NCBI GenBank assembly: GCA_014905825.1
Contig: JACGCN010000007.1
Location: 1-64,000, forward strand
Source: Lyophyllum atratum
Lineage: Eukaryota > Basidiomycota > Agaricomycetes > Agaricales > Lyophyllaceae
Length of the DNA: 64,000 nt
Reading direction: 5' to 3'
The notes under the pieces are model-generated. The model worked only from the letters and a program-made list of their open reading frames with translations, did no database searches and was not told the DNA's origin. Made by a program: the position numbers and the translations under genes. This document shows positions 1 through 10,324 of the stretch, one piece after another (within the stretch, counting starts at the first letter, position 1; every line of letters begins with the position of its first letter).

Positions 1-3000
1 ACAACGAAGGTCCTACAGGGCTTCAAGGCAGGGAGTGTGACGTACCAGACAAGAGCCGACTTCGGATGGCTCCGCTCACTCGGGAAACGTCTGTTCCAGC
101 GGAAGATGTCATTGGTGACTGTTGGTCACCTTGGGGACCTCGGGTCAGAGGAATCGTCGCCGCACTGGGTCGCGATCGTGATCGACACGGAGGTGGGCAT
201 GCACCGCTTTGGAGACTCATTCCGCAATCCAATTCCGAAGGAGCTTCGTGACGCATATGAGTGGTGGTCGAAAGAGCATGGGATCGACGGACTCACCTGT
301 GACACCCTGTTAACCAGCCACCAGCTCGATAGCCATGCTTGCGGACTATTTGCCCATAATGCCCTTGAACACCATATTGACCCCGAGTCGTGTCCCCTCA
401 TGAACAATGTCGACGTCGCTGCTGAACGGTTGCGGGAATTTAACACGGTGGCGGCGCACATCCTTGCGAGAGTGAGTCACTTGTTTGGTCGACACTCTGT
501 GGATCTGAATGCCTGTTATCAGCTTCCTGCAAATGATAGCAAAGAAGCGGCTCAGTACAAGACATCAGAAGAAGAAGAACTCACATGGGATACCGAAGAC
601 CCAACCTCATTGCCGATTGCGGCACTCCAAAGCATCAATTTCACGTTCACTTCGCATACTGGACCGTCAGATGATGGTGTAGACCGTGCAACATCCGGCG
701 ATTTCGACGATGGGAGTGATGACCATGAAGAAACTTGGCCTGGGGATGGAAGTGGTGAGAGCGAGTATAGTGGGAATGAGGATGACGAGGACGGCCTTTC
801 TAGCTGCGGCGACAAGCTCTCGAGCAGCAATGAAGCGCTAGATGACGTGGATTCGGAGAACCCTGCAGTTGGGAGGCTTGCGAAAGGGACTGAGCTTGAA
901 CCGCCGCTTTCCACCTCCCCGCGCAACGTGAAGGATAGAGTTTTTGGAGAAAGTCTGGAGGGAGCAACAAGCCATGAAGTTTCGAAAAAGGTCAAGCATA
1001 GATCACTTACCTCGTTCTGGCACGTCGAGACACCGGAGGAAAAGGAAGAACGTGTTCAGGGGGACTTCGAAAAGCTTCGTCTTGATCAAGAGAAGCGGCA
1101 GCAGAGAGAGGAGAGAGAGCGGCAGGACAGGGTACACAAGCGACGAGAGCAGGAGCGCCTTCGTCAGCAGAAACATCGTGAGCGGGAAAGGGAGGAGAAG
1201 ATTGCCAATGGTTGGGTTCCAGGACTGAAGCGTGTGAGTTCCACAAGTCCCAGTCTGGCGCCGAGAATGACATCAGCAATCTTATCTGTAGAAACGTTCG
1301 CATCCTTCTCTCGAGGATTTCGATGACAACAATGAACAATCTGCTGCCCGTGAAGTAGCTGAAAATTCGAGACCACGCCGCCAGTTCAAGGAAGACCAGC
1401 AAAAGAAGAAAAAACCTTGCGGCCGAAAACGCGTGAAGGAACACACTCCTGCCTTACTGACAAACTGGTTTCAGCCAGCCATCTGGGACCAGATCCAAGT
1501 GGCTACCCGCCGTGCTGGAAAGCCATGGAGCCCGCGTCTCATTCTCCGTGAAGCTCAACGCCTCAACCCAAAATGCTTTGCAAAACTTACCGAGCAAGTT
1601 GTTGGTCGATGGATTGATCAAGAAGCAAAAGCGGAAGGGATCTATCAGTGGAGGGCGTCTATCCTTGAGCGCGTAAGGAGAGGAAATGCCCCTGGTGGTG
1701 AACAAACTCGATTTGGAGTTTTGGTGCGTACAGTCAATTCTCAGTGATGATAACGAAGCTCATATGTCTCCAGGATGCGTACCCTGATGTGAAGAAGAAA
1801 ATCGAGGCAGAACTTACACTTCTTCGCGAGGCCAGCGTCCCCCTCACACTCATAACAATTCGCGGGGTCATTGTCGCCATTATCGATAAACTAGCGCCAG
1901 ACCTATTTACACATGTTCGCGCAGACGGCACTCGCTTCAAATGCTCGGACTCTTTTGTTCGGAAATTCCTGCGTAAAATGGGTTGGAGCGAACGTCGTGC
2001 GACCAAAGCTGCGCAGAAGCTTCCTGACAACCTGGACGAAGTCCTCATGAAGGCATTCCTTCGTGAAGCATATGTCATCCGTGACCATGCAATCCCAGCT
2101 GAACTTCGCGTTAACACCGACCAAACCCAGACTTTGTATCAGCATGGGGCCAAAACGACGTGGAACCAGCAGGGTGCCAAACAGGTCAAGACTGTGGGAC
2201 AGGAAGAGAAGCGCGCATTCACCTTGGTCCCATCCATTTCTGCAAGTGGCGAGCTCCTTCCGATGCAGGCTATCTATCACGGGGGCACATCTCGCTCTCT
2301 TCCAAGTCCTTCTTGTACAGCGTACAAGGAAGCCATCGATCTCAGGTTCTGCATGCGGCCTTCGAAGACATCAACGTACTGGTCCACACAGGAGACAATG
2401 CGCGATCTGGTCAACAGCATCATCGCGCCATACTTCGAGTCGAAGAAGAAGGATCTTGGGCTGCCACCGGAGCAGCGCTCGATTTGGCTGATAGACTGCT
2501 GGTCAGTACACAAGTCCCTGGAGTTCCGTACATGGATGAAGCAGCACCACGCGAACATCATCATCATCTTTGTTCCTGGAGGCTGTACAAGTGCCTGGCA
2601 GCCTCTCGACGTCGGTTTTCAGCGCGTTCTCAAATTAAGCATCAAGCGGTCAGCGCATCGGGACGTCGTGCAGGAGGTCACCGCCCAAATGTCTGCAAAA
2701 CCACCGCAGCCTATCAGGCTCGACACCTCTGTTCCTACGCTGCGGGACAGGACTGTCTCATGGATTGTAAATGCTATCAACGAGCTTTCTGACAAGCAAC
2801 TAATCTCGAAGGTAAGTTCTCCAACCCCGTCTCTATCGATACACTGCCCATTTTTGCTCCCAGGCCTTCGAAAGATGTCGCATCGGTGATTTTAACCTCT
2901 CGCATGCTAGCTTGACGTCACCACAAGCTCTCGCGGCCTTGCGAAACCTGTCCAAAACCGACCGTGACTTTCTCGCAGAATTGGAGGCAATCGATGATGA

Positions 3001-3316
3001 CGATGACGAGAGCCTGGCTCCTGTTGCAGATGCTGATGAAGCTCCGTTTTCAGCAGACCCTTTCGAGGATAGCAGTGATGTTCCGCTTGACGTAGTTCTG
3101 GACTTTGTCACCATGGATGGAACGGTTGTTGCTGATGGGTTTGGAACGAATGAGGATGGAAACATAATTAGGTCTGGAAATGGTGAGGACTCTGAAGCCG
3201 AGGCTGAGGACGTTAGTGCGGCTGCCGTGCCAGTCCCTGTTGCGCTAGGCCGTGGTAATCGGGTTAGAAAGACTCCCAAGCTCTTTGGTGGCTCGGGCTT
3301 ATGGGAGGGACACTGA
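1..3316 (+). CDS. Ulp1-like protease fused to DDE transposase (5' end outside window)
   Basis: This is a transposon-type gene whose start lies before base 1. The first about 130 visible residues match a C48/Ulp1 cysteine protease: catalytic His in HWVAIVID, Asp in FGDS, Cys in SHACGLFAHNALEH. An acidic linker and a highly charged coiled-coil stretch (about 950-1230) follow. The C-terminal half is a DDE_1-like (pogo/CENP-B class) transposase with candidate catalytic Asp residues in RVNTDQT, WLIDCWSVH and SAWQPLDVGF. Introns that keep the frame are 1234-1291, 1724-1773 and 2812-2863. The protein ends in an acidic tail and stops at 3316. Ulp1 domains are known in several eukaryotic DNA transposons (MULEs, Zisupton). 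Which family this fusion belongs to is open. No stop interrupts the spliced model, so the visible part may be functional. Confidence 0.75.
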
Positions 3317-3443
3317 CCTGTTGAAATGACTAACGGGATGTATATTCGTGTGGTGTGGTAGCGCCTGTGGCCGAAAAAATTGCTTTTTTGTCTTAATTTT
3401 CTAAGTGTTCACGGCCGACCGTGAGCCGTGACATGTACCGAAA

Positions 3444-3484
3444 GTGTTCAGTTCACGACCCTCCGTGATGCGTGACCTGAACAC
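3444..3484. repeat. Near-perfect palindrome at transposon/receptor junction
   Basis: The arms GTGTTCAGTTCACG (3444-3457) and CGTGACCTGAACAC (3471-3484) are inverted with one mismatch around a 13 base spacer. The stretch just before, 3403-3441, carries another GTGTTCA and a smaller CACGG/CCGTG hairpin. It lies 130 bases after the transposase stop and overlaps the 3' end of the truncated receptor reading frame. It could be the terminal repeat of the Ulp1-DDE element or a termination hairpin; the sequence does not decide which. Confidence 0.6.
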
Positions 3485-4851
3485 TCGGTCGAAACACTAC
3501 AGTATACCACCGAAAATATTCCTAATAAAAAGAATGGCATGTCCTTGCTGTATCGCAGTACAGCATCAACCTGGGGCTGAAGCATCCGGCGTAACCTCAC
3601 GCCTTCAAGATCATAGAGTGGCGGTATCGACTGTGCCACCAGATAGTGTGCGCATGCTTGGATGGGAAGGTCGTTCTCGGCCATTGTGCGCATCCAGGTG
3701 TGTACCAGTGGATGAATAGAGAACACCATATTCACGTCATCAAAGTCTATGAGTGAGTATGACCTCACGTCAGCCACCATTTCTTGAAAAAGATATGGGT
3801 CCCAGTTCCCGTCAGGCGCCAGGAAGTTACTGAGGAAATCCGCCAGTGGTACCAGCTCCTCCCATTCACTACTGGAACGTACTGCGGCCGAAGATGCCTC
3901 GAACATTTCCTCGGAAAGACCATCGTGATGCAGGAATGAGCAGATCCGCAAGAATGTGGCTGCTACTGGCTGCAGAAGGTCTACGCTCATTTGCCAAGTT
4001 GTATGCACTGTCCACCGGTAATCATCATGCTTCTGTCCGGGCTCTTTCTTCCAGAGCTCGACTCGGTTCCTCTTATATAGCTCGAGGTAGCTGCTGAGAT
4101 TCCCGGTCTTTGTAATGTACGCGCCGGCCTGTACAACTGCGAGAGGAAGACAACCTAGCTCCTTTACGCAAAATCGCGTCAATGATCCACTGTGAAGTGA
4201 TCGCAAATCGGTACTTACATTCACAATTGTGGTGGCTTGGTCGCGTGTATCGTAGGTGACATTATCATTTCGAGAGACCATGCCTAGGAGGAGATCTCTA
4301 GCCTCCTCCTCGTCCAAATGTGTGACCCTGAAGCCTGCGTTCGGCGCATGGATACATAATTCTGGGTTTCTCGTCGTAATGAGGATATTACCATGAGAAC
4401 AGGGCGGGAAAAATTGGGAAAGATCTACAGTGATGTCGTCCGCGTTATTGAATAGGATAAGCCATTCCTCGCATTCGTTGACAAGCCAGCGCAGCGCGTC
4501 GCCTGCTGATTTGCCAATCTTCTTGGCTAGAGAGATGTTTTCTAAATCTGTGTTGATGGTGTCGATAGTGCTTGCGTCGATGAAAAAGACCTGGGAGAAG
4601 CTGAGATCGATCATGACTCATGAGCTCGACGCACTTTCGAGAAGGGTTGAAGTTGACACACCATTGTGTCTCAGCGCATATTTCGACAAACCGGTATCCT
4701 GTCTGAGTCTTTCCTACTCCTCCGAGCCCGTACAGAACACAGACGTGCCGGTTACCAACAGCACTCAGAAAATAAGCCATCATGTCATTGAGAATATTCC
4801 GTCGACCAGTAAAGAGATGGGTTGGGGGTGGGCAGCGTTTATAATTGACCT
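3448..4851 (-). pseudogene. NB-ARC NLR-type receptor, 3' piece of a split gene
   Basis: This is a STAND-class NTPase of the fungal NLR type, expected to act as an intracellular sensor. Exon 4662-4851 opens with YKRCPPPTHLFTGRR, the usual lead-in of basidiomycete NB-ARC domains, and carries the P-loop GLGGVGKT. A 61 base intron (4601-4661) joins it to VFFIDAST, then LILFNNADD (Walker B-like), ILITTRNP (sensor 1), ELGCLPLAVVQAGAY (GxP) and a winged-helix region. A 57 base stretch at 4162-4218 with GTAAGT...AAAG ends is probably a retained-frame intron. The family normally continues into TPR repeats, but here the frame ends just after IHPLVHTW and RRMLQPQVDAVL. The 3' end is therefore truncated, next to the palindrome of the Ulp1-DDE element. 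The 5' exon is missing at this site; a candidate lies 18 kb away (22766-23084). Confidence 0.8.
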
Positions 4852-4898
4852 CTGCATAACTGATACATCAGAGCGGATATGTGGTACAGTCGATGTCA

Positions 4899-4970
4899 CT
4901 CAAACACCGTTGACATGTCACTTCAACACCATCAAGGGGGCACAAAAACACCTTGGACATAGCGATATAG
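4899..4970 (+). repeat. Left terminal inverted repeat of the KDZ/TET element
   Basis: The 72 bases align without gaps to the reverse complement of 22631-22702. Shared blocks include CACCATC, AAACACCTT and GACAT.GCGATAT.G. Each copy also contains a short internal direct repeat built on ACACC.TTGACATG. The copy lies 47 bases outside the splice acceptor of NLR exon 4662-4851. Confidence 0.7.
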
Positions 4971-5094
4971 CCTGTATACACCATAAACACAGTAACATTG
5001 TATGTATCTATATCGATGTATGTTATAGTAATCTCTTGCCATATCTTTCACGTTCTGATTTCTGACAGTCATTATGGCGTTCGTCCGCCAAACT

Positions 5095-5660
5095 TGTGTC
5101 AGTGGATAATATGGTGACATACATACTATAACATTCACCATATCGATTATCTGCCATATTTTTCTGGTAAGCCATTATGCCAGGATCCCGCCATATCATG
5201 CATTCTGGCATCTCTCCACCATACTAAAAATGATGCCAGACAGACGATTCGAACCCACCACCTACTACGTACATATAGCTTATGTGATGACTTAAACCTC
5301 TACACCACCACTCCTTGCGAAAGGATGCTCCAAGGTCATACCTGTCCACTACTTCATGGTCTACATATGGACACATGCATACCATATTTTCAATACGCCC
5401 CATTGCCACCATATCATGCGATATGGCGGTATCCATGCACATTTCCTTGCATGACACATATGGTGAGTATTTTTCCATAAGCTTCGGCTCTGAAAAAATG
5501 GATTACCTTGTCCATATGTCTTGGGCCCTTGAATATGGTCTTCATCCTCCATAACGACACATGCTCTTGCTCAAGTATGGTAGATATATTCCATCCTTAC
5601 TCACCTAAAATATAGGGCATTTCCATCCATACTCGAGTCAAATATAGTTTCATTTTCCCA
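5095..5660. repeat. Degenerate CCATAT-rich subterminal repeats (left)
   Basis: CCATAT, GCCATATT and ACCATAT motifs recur about every 20-60 bases, mixed with GCCAG and CATTATGCC variants. The vocabulary is that of the large satellite at 20.2-22.5 kb, but here the units are too diverged to show a fixed period. The stretch lies just inside the left terminal repeat and matches the position of the satellite at the right end. No gene is evident between 4971 and 5711. Confidence 0.55.
5225..5316 (-). other. tRNA-derived (SINE-like) sequence
   Basis: Read on the minus strand, TGGTGTAGAGG fits an RNA polymerase III box A and GGGTTCGAATC fits a box B about 50 bases downstream. The D-arm and T-arm are recognisable, but I cannot draw a convincing anticodon stem or full acceptor stem. 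It looks like a tRNA-derived promoter such as a SINE head or a decayed tRNA gene, not a working tRNA. Confidence 0.4.
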
Positions 5661-5711
5661 TAATTCCAAAGGCAAATTTGGTATGTATTCTAACTGTTCT
5701 GTATCTCTACA

Positions 5712-8700
5712 CTACCTGCTCTTGTAGGCCCTAATCCGCATCCGATTCCAAATGGAGATGAAAACCTTCGTATAGACAATGGCATGGGCCTGTGCCATGT
5801 AGCTGACTGATTTTCTGATTCTTTTGATTCCACCATTTCCGCACTCTGCTGCACTAGAATTTACCAACGAAAGCCGTGGGTCCACTGCCATATATGTCTC
5901 CAGAAATGCTGCCGGTGCACACTTTTTGTGGTCACTGGCATGGAATATGTCGACCCCATAGGTGCTATTGGCGAAGAAAGCTGGCTCACGAGTCAAGCAA
6001 TATGGGCCCAGGGCACATGCAAAATCATAGATGATGCGTTTTGGAGGCGCCTCCCATCGCGTATACATGGCAGAGAACACGTCATTCCGGCCTTCACCAT
6101 TAGGAATAAAATGGAAGCCGTAACACACACTGTGAGTGCACCAAGCTGCCATGATACCTCCAGATAAAGTCTTGACGCCATACTGAGCATAATATTTAGA
6201 ACATTTTGCACCACGGTTGTTGCTTGTTTCGGTTCGAACATCGTGCTTCAAGTTTGGATATATAGGGCGGTGGCGGATCTGAGGAAGGCTATAGCAACAG
6301 CCAGTCTGTTGGATTGATTCATTACTGATGTCAATCGGGTTATCCAAAGGGCCATACCTCTCGCCAATCGGCCTCCTCAATCACTGTAGTCTCCAAGCTG
6401 TCGGAAGGTGACTGTCCCACTACCAGGTCATAAACCTCCAAACCACGACAAAGCAGCCATCGACAAAGCTGAAGTACTGGGACAGGGTAGGCACTAGCAG
6501 CATGAAGCTTCAAAACTTGCAAAAGCATTGGACAAGTTATCATCTGAGAGGCGGTCACTGGGCTCGGGTTGGCGTTGAATAAGTACAGCTCGTCAAGTGC
6601 CTTTTTGTTTAACATCTGAAGCACTGACTCCTCTGCAGCGAGCTGTAAATTGCTGTTAATTTATGGTCGACAATAAGGTGCGAGGCATACCTGAATGAAT
6701 AATTTTTTATACACCTTTGGGGGCACTACGCCTGCCCTGACCGCCATTAACCCGAAGTTCTCATTGAACAGCACGCCGAGAGAGGCGTCAATGGCGATCA
6801 ACTCTCTTAGCACTTCTGGAATAGATGAAACGCGCTCCCGCTCTGCCTTGATAGCTGTTTCAGATTTCTTGGAACCTCCGCCCTCACCCTCGCCCTCTGA
6901 GTCGGAGTCATCAGCACTTCGCAAGGGAAGGCGGAATTCTCCTGCGCCCTTGACTATGATTCGCAATTTCCTTCGAAGCTTAGCATCAATCAAGACCTGC
7001 TGCTTTCCAATATAGCGATTTTTCCGGACCGGTGACTTGTCCTGGTCGGAAACAGTAGGTGGTCGTAGTGTGGGTAAGATGTGTTTTTTGTGGAACCCAA
7101 CTGTCACACCATCCCAAATGACGTCCTCTGGCGAAGGTCCACACTTTGGACAGCGCATGTCGTTACTGAAGTCCTGGAGATCTGCATAGGCAAACCACGC
7201 AGCTCGAAAAATCTGTTCTGAAACAAACGGCACAGATGAGCCACTTCCAGCGTATCTGCGGGTCATTACAGTCACCCAGGCGGTGAAGGGAGTTTCAGAT
7301 GAGGTATAAACGCTTGTATAGTCATCCAAGAGCTCGTGTGTAAAGAGAACGCGGTTGTTGAAATTAAAAATGCCCAGATTTCTAGGGTCTGGACCTATCA
7401 ACCGTCGGGTGCGACCAGGGCAAGTGGAGCAAGGTTGGACTTGAATGCAACCTGTAAAGGCTTCCGTCAACCCGTAGATAGCACATTGCCTCTCTAAAAT
7501 GGGCCGCTGAGGGTCATAGAAGGTTCGAGTCGCTTCACATGGACAAGCAGAGTCGGTGTCCAGAGATATCACCAGAGGGGCCTGCCTACAAGGCAGTGGT
7601 CTGACATAGTGAGATATGTCTGTATCGAGAGCAGCCCAGATTGGTGGCAAAACAGGCTGGTATGATATCGCTTTATTGTGCTGAGCCTTTTTTCTGACTA
7701 AAGGCAAACAGGCGTGTTAGTCCGGTTCAAGCGTCGTACTTGTATGATGCTCTTCTCACCTGCAGCGTGAGGAAGGGTAATATGAATTTCTGTATCGTCT
7801 TGCAGATCATTGCTGGAATCAAGCCTCATGATATTCCGAAGCATGGCCTGAGCGTCTGAAATATGGACGCAGCCATCGTGCATGTCCTTTGCACATCTCC
7901 ACGAGCCTCCGCCTCTATCATCACCCTCATGAATTACCACCGCCCGGCTCTTCACTGTTTCGCCCCTAGAGCTCACAGAGAAGTGATTTACAAACCTCTC
8001 ACCACCAATGGGTTGGCGAGAAAAAAGGACTGTGGGCACCGTGCTGTCTGAGTGGGCCGTCGGTATTGGTAGGTCTATGATTCATTAAGACCATCTTACC
8101 TGCCAGTGCTTGTTCGTTGCCTGGATACTCTTCCTCTCCCTGCTCTTCCATGAACAACGAATGGACACAAGAGCCGTTGACCCGACTCCCCTTGCAATAG
8201 CAAGCTACAGCGACTACCAGTCCAATTTTCGTTCGCTCAAGATGATACCAAGATCGCTGGAACACGTCTTGTTAAAGGTCTTAGTCCGAGTCATAGTGCT
8301 ATAATGTGCTCACTGTTCCTGATACATTCTTCGCATCCCAACCCTGCACAACGAATACATTTTCGTATATCTGTACCAGACCAACAGCCCCAGTACAAAC
8401 AAGGTCTGCATATGATGCGGAATCTGCACCGTAGTCATATTGGAGAGGGATGTTGCTATCCTGAGGCTGAGTTTCGGCACCCTCTGTAGGTGGAGTCATC
8501 ACTTCAGAATCACCGACAATCTCTTCTTGAGCAGGGCTTTCGGATTCGTTGAGAGGCTCGCTATCCATCTGATGTCAATTGCCAGTAAGGGTCAAGGCTA
8601 TTTACAAGAGCAGATAGACAGCTTTTCACCTCATGCTGCTGTACTTGCTTCGTCACCCTCCGCGACCCGCTTCTTGTGGATCCAACTCGTTGGCGCTTTC

Positions 8701-8845
8701 TGGGCGATGCTTGGCGGCTACCATCTGTCCAACTTGAAGGTCTGGCCTCTGATTTTGTTTGCAAAAGAGTAACACGGGGCTTTGGCGGCACTGGTACTGT
8801 GATTGTCCTGGGTATAGTTGGGGGTGCGGGCACAGTGAATTTCAT
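5712..8845 (-). CDS. KDZ-superfamily transposase with cysteine-cluster N-terminus
   Basis: This is the presumed enzyme moving the surrounding element. The start is the ATG at 8845 (MKFTVPAPP). Exons follow at about 8844-8570, 8568-8310 and onward, with short introns (for example before MDSEPLNES). Two SWIM-like Zn motifs occur, ACYCKGS...GSCVHS and SWRCAKDM..GCVHIS. A large cysteine-cluster module follows (ACPCEATRTF, CSTCPGRTRR, DMRCPKCG), like the CxC4-type clusters linked to KDZ transposases. The C-terminal part holds the RNase H-like core: GGIMAAWCTHSVCYGFH, IIYDFACALGPYC (catalytic Asp region), DIFHASDHKKC and NSSAAECGNGGIKRIRKS (catalytic Glu region). The stop is at 5712. By my splice model it is about 900 residues with no internal stop. 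It is transcribed away from the accessory gene at 8980 across 134 bases. The cluster subtype number is from memory; the KDZ assignment is firm. Confidence 0.85.
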
Positions 8846-8979
8846 GACGAAGCAGTGAAATGGATCTGGCTTTCTTTCACCGTAATGACGGCTCCATAGA
8901 AATATCGCGCTCTGCTGCCGTTTTGCAATTGCTTCCACTCAACCATCCTCTTGCCACATCACCGGCCTACTTGTGCATT
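8846..8979. promoter_or_regulatory. Candidate bidirectional promoter, KDZ transposase / accessory gene
   Basis: Only 134 bases separate the transposase start codon (minus strand, 8845) from the start of the divergent gene (plus strand, 8980). Both promoters must overlap here or reach into the neighbouring gene. No clear TATA box was identified. The layout suggests co-expression of the two proteins. Confidence 0.5.
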
Positions 8980-10251
8980 ATGGGTCGAAAAAGCAGCGGT
9001 AAAAACGCCTCTCCAAGATCGCCTGTATCCTCCCGAAAGATTCAATCCACTCCAAAAAAGCAAGCATTGCTTAACGCAACTAGAGCTCGCGGGCCACTCC
9101 ATTGCAACCGTTGTGAAGGTCGCCCACTTCTTAAAGAATGCAAGCATAGCGCAAGGGGGAAGAAGCTTGCCGCAGTAAGTCAGTTCTAATACACTGCCTA
9201 TGAAGCTGAGAACCTTTCTTGCAGTTAGAGGTTGAGCAGGCGCAGGCATCGGATATTCCAGGCTCCTCACCTACGCCGATGCCTCAGGCCTCAGAAACAC
9301 GCTCCCGCTGTGTATCAGACTCAGTAATTGATCCTCTGCTTAGAGGGCCAACTACACCTCAGCGGCCACCATCCACCGCATCCTTTGTCCAGCCACCAGC
9401 CATGGCCCCGCTCCGCATCTTTTCACTGTCCTCTCCAACAGGCCCTCAGTCACCCCTCCCACCGTCCTCGCCTATGGGCCCTTCCTCCCCTTGCCCCTCC
9501 TCCCCTATAGGTGGCTCATCGCCTTCACCTTTTATGTTGGAAAGTTCGACCACAAAGCCACGGAACAGGAAGCCTACACTCGCCAATCCAAAATATGGAT
9601 TTGTTGAGGGGTCTCAACGCGGTGGTAGAAGCTACGGTAAGCATTTACAATATTTGAGCACTTGCGTTGAACTTAAGCCATAAATCAGAGATCTTACGAA
9701 TGAAGGAGCTTCCTTTACCATCTCCAAGCCAGAGTAAAGCATCTGATCGGTTCACATATGTCATGAAGGACGTTATACAACGGGTGCGAATTTCAGGGGT
9801 CTATTGTACTGTGATCTGTACTCATACAGCTGTCTAGATTGAGCGACTGGGAGCGGAGACGGGTGCCTGGATTTTCATAGCTGGCCAGCATTCTCATGCG
9901 CTATCCCTGGACTCTTTTTTGTCCTATGCGTCTCCAGCACTTCGTCGGGACGCGCTTAAACACGTGGAGGATCTTCTCAATAAGTTTGGGGATACGGTGG
10001 ATGGGCTTCAAACACTGAGCAAGGACCGGGTTATCGAACTTACAGAAAACTGCAACAAAGCACAGAGGGAGAAGATTCTTGCTGAAACAGAGGCACGCGA
10101 GGCCCGGGAAGCCCTTGCAGCACAACAGGAGGAGATGGCCCTTCTTCAAAGCGTCTTAGATGATCTGGCGAGTGGCGCCATCCAATCCCATCAGATTCAA
10201 GGGATCACGTCACATAGCACAGCTCGGGCCCAGAATTCTGCCGGTAATTAA
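8980..10251 (+). CDS. Accessory protein: CxxC motif, Pro/Ser-rich linker, coiled coil
   Basis: Function unknown. The start ATG at 8980 gives MGRKSSGKNASPRSP, a basic Ser/Lys-rich N-terminus, then a small cysteine motif (LHCNRCEGRPLLKECKH). An intron after AARGKK-type sequence (GTAAGTCAG...TTGCAG, 9175-9223) leads to a long Pro/Ser-rich linker (9224-9640). Further short introns fall near 9640-9690 and 9781-9837. The C-terminal part is helical and Glu/Gln/Ala-rich (about 9960-10150), very likely a coiled coil. It is divergent from the transposase and converges on the dioxygenase gene with 73 bases between the stop codons, as expected of an element-encoded partner. The cysteine motif may bind zinc or nucleic acid; this is inference. 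Confidence 0.65.
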
Positions 10252-10324
10252 ACCTGTACCTCTGCCACATGTATATAGGGAAATCACAAGCCATTTTTGT
10301 TGACGTAATAGACTACTACGAAGA

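Noticed and set aside
5225..5316. A working tRNA gene
   Set aside because: Box A and box B are present, but no convincing anticodon stem or acceptor pairing could be drawn; kept only as tRNA-derived sequence. The same holds for 19405-19600.
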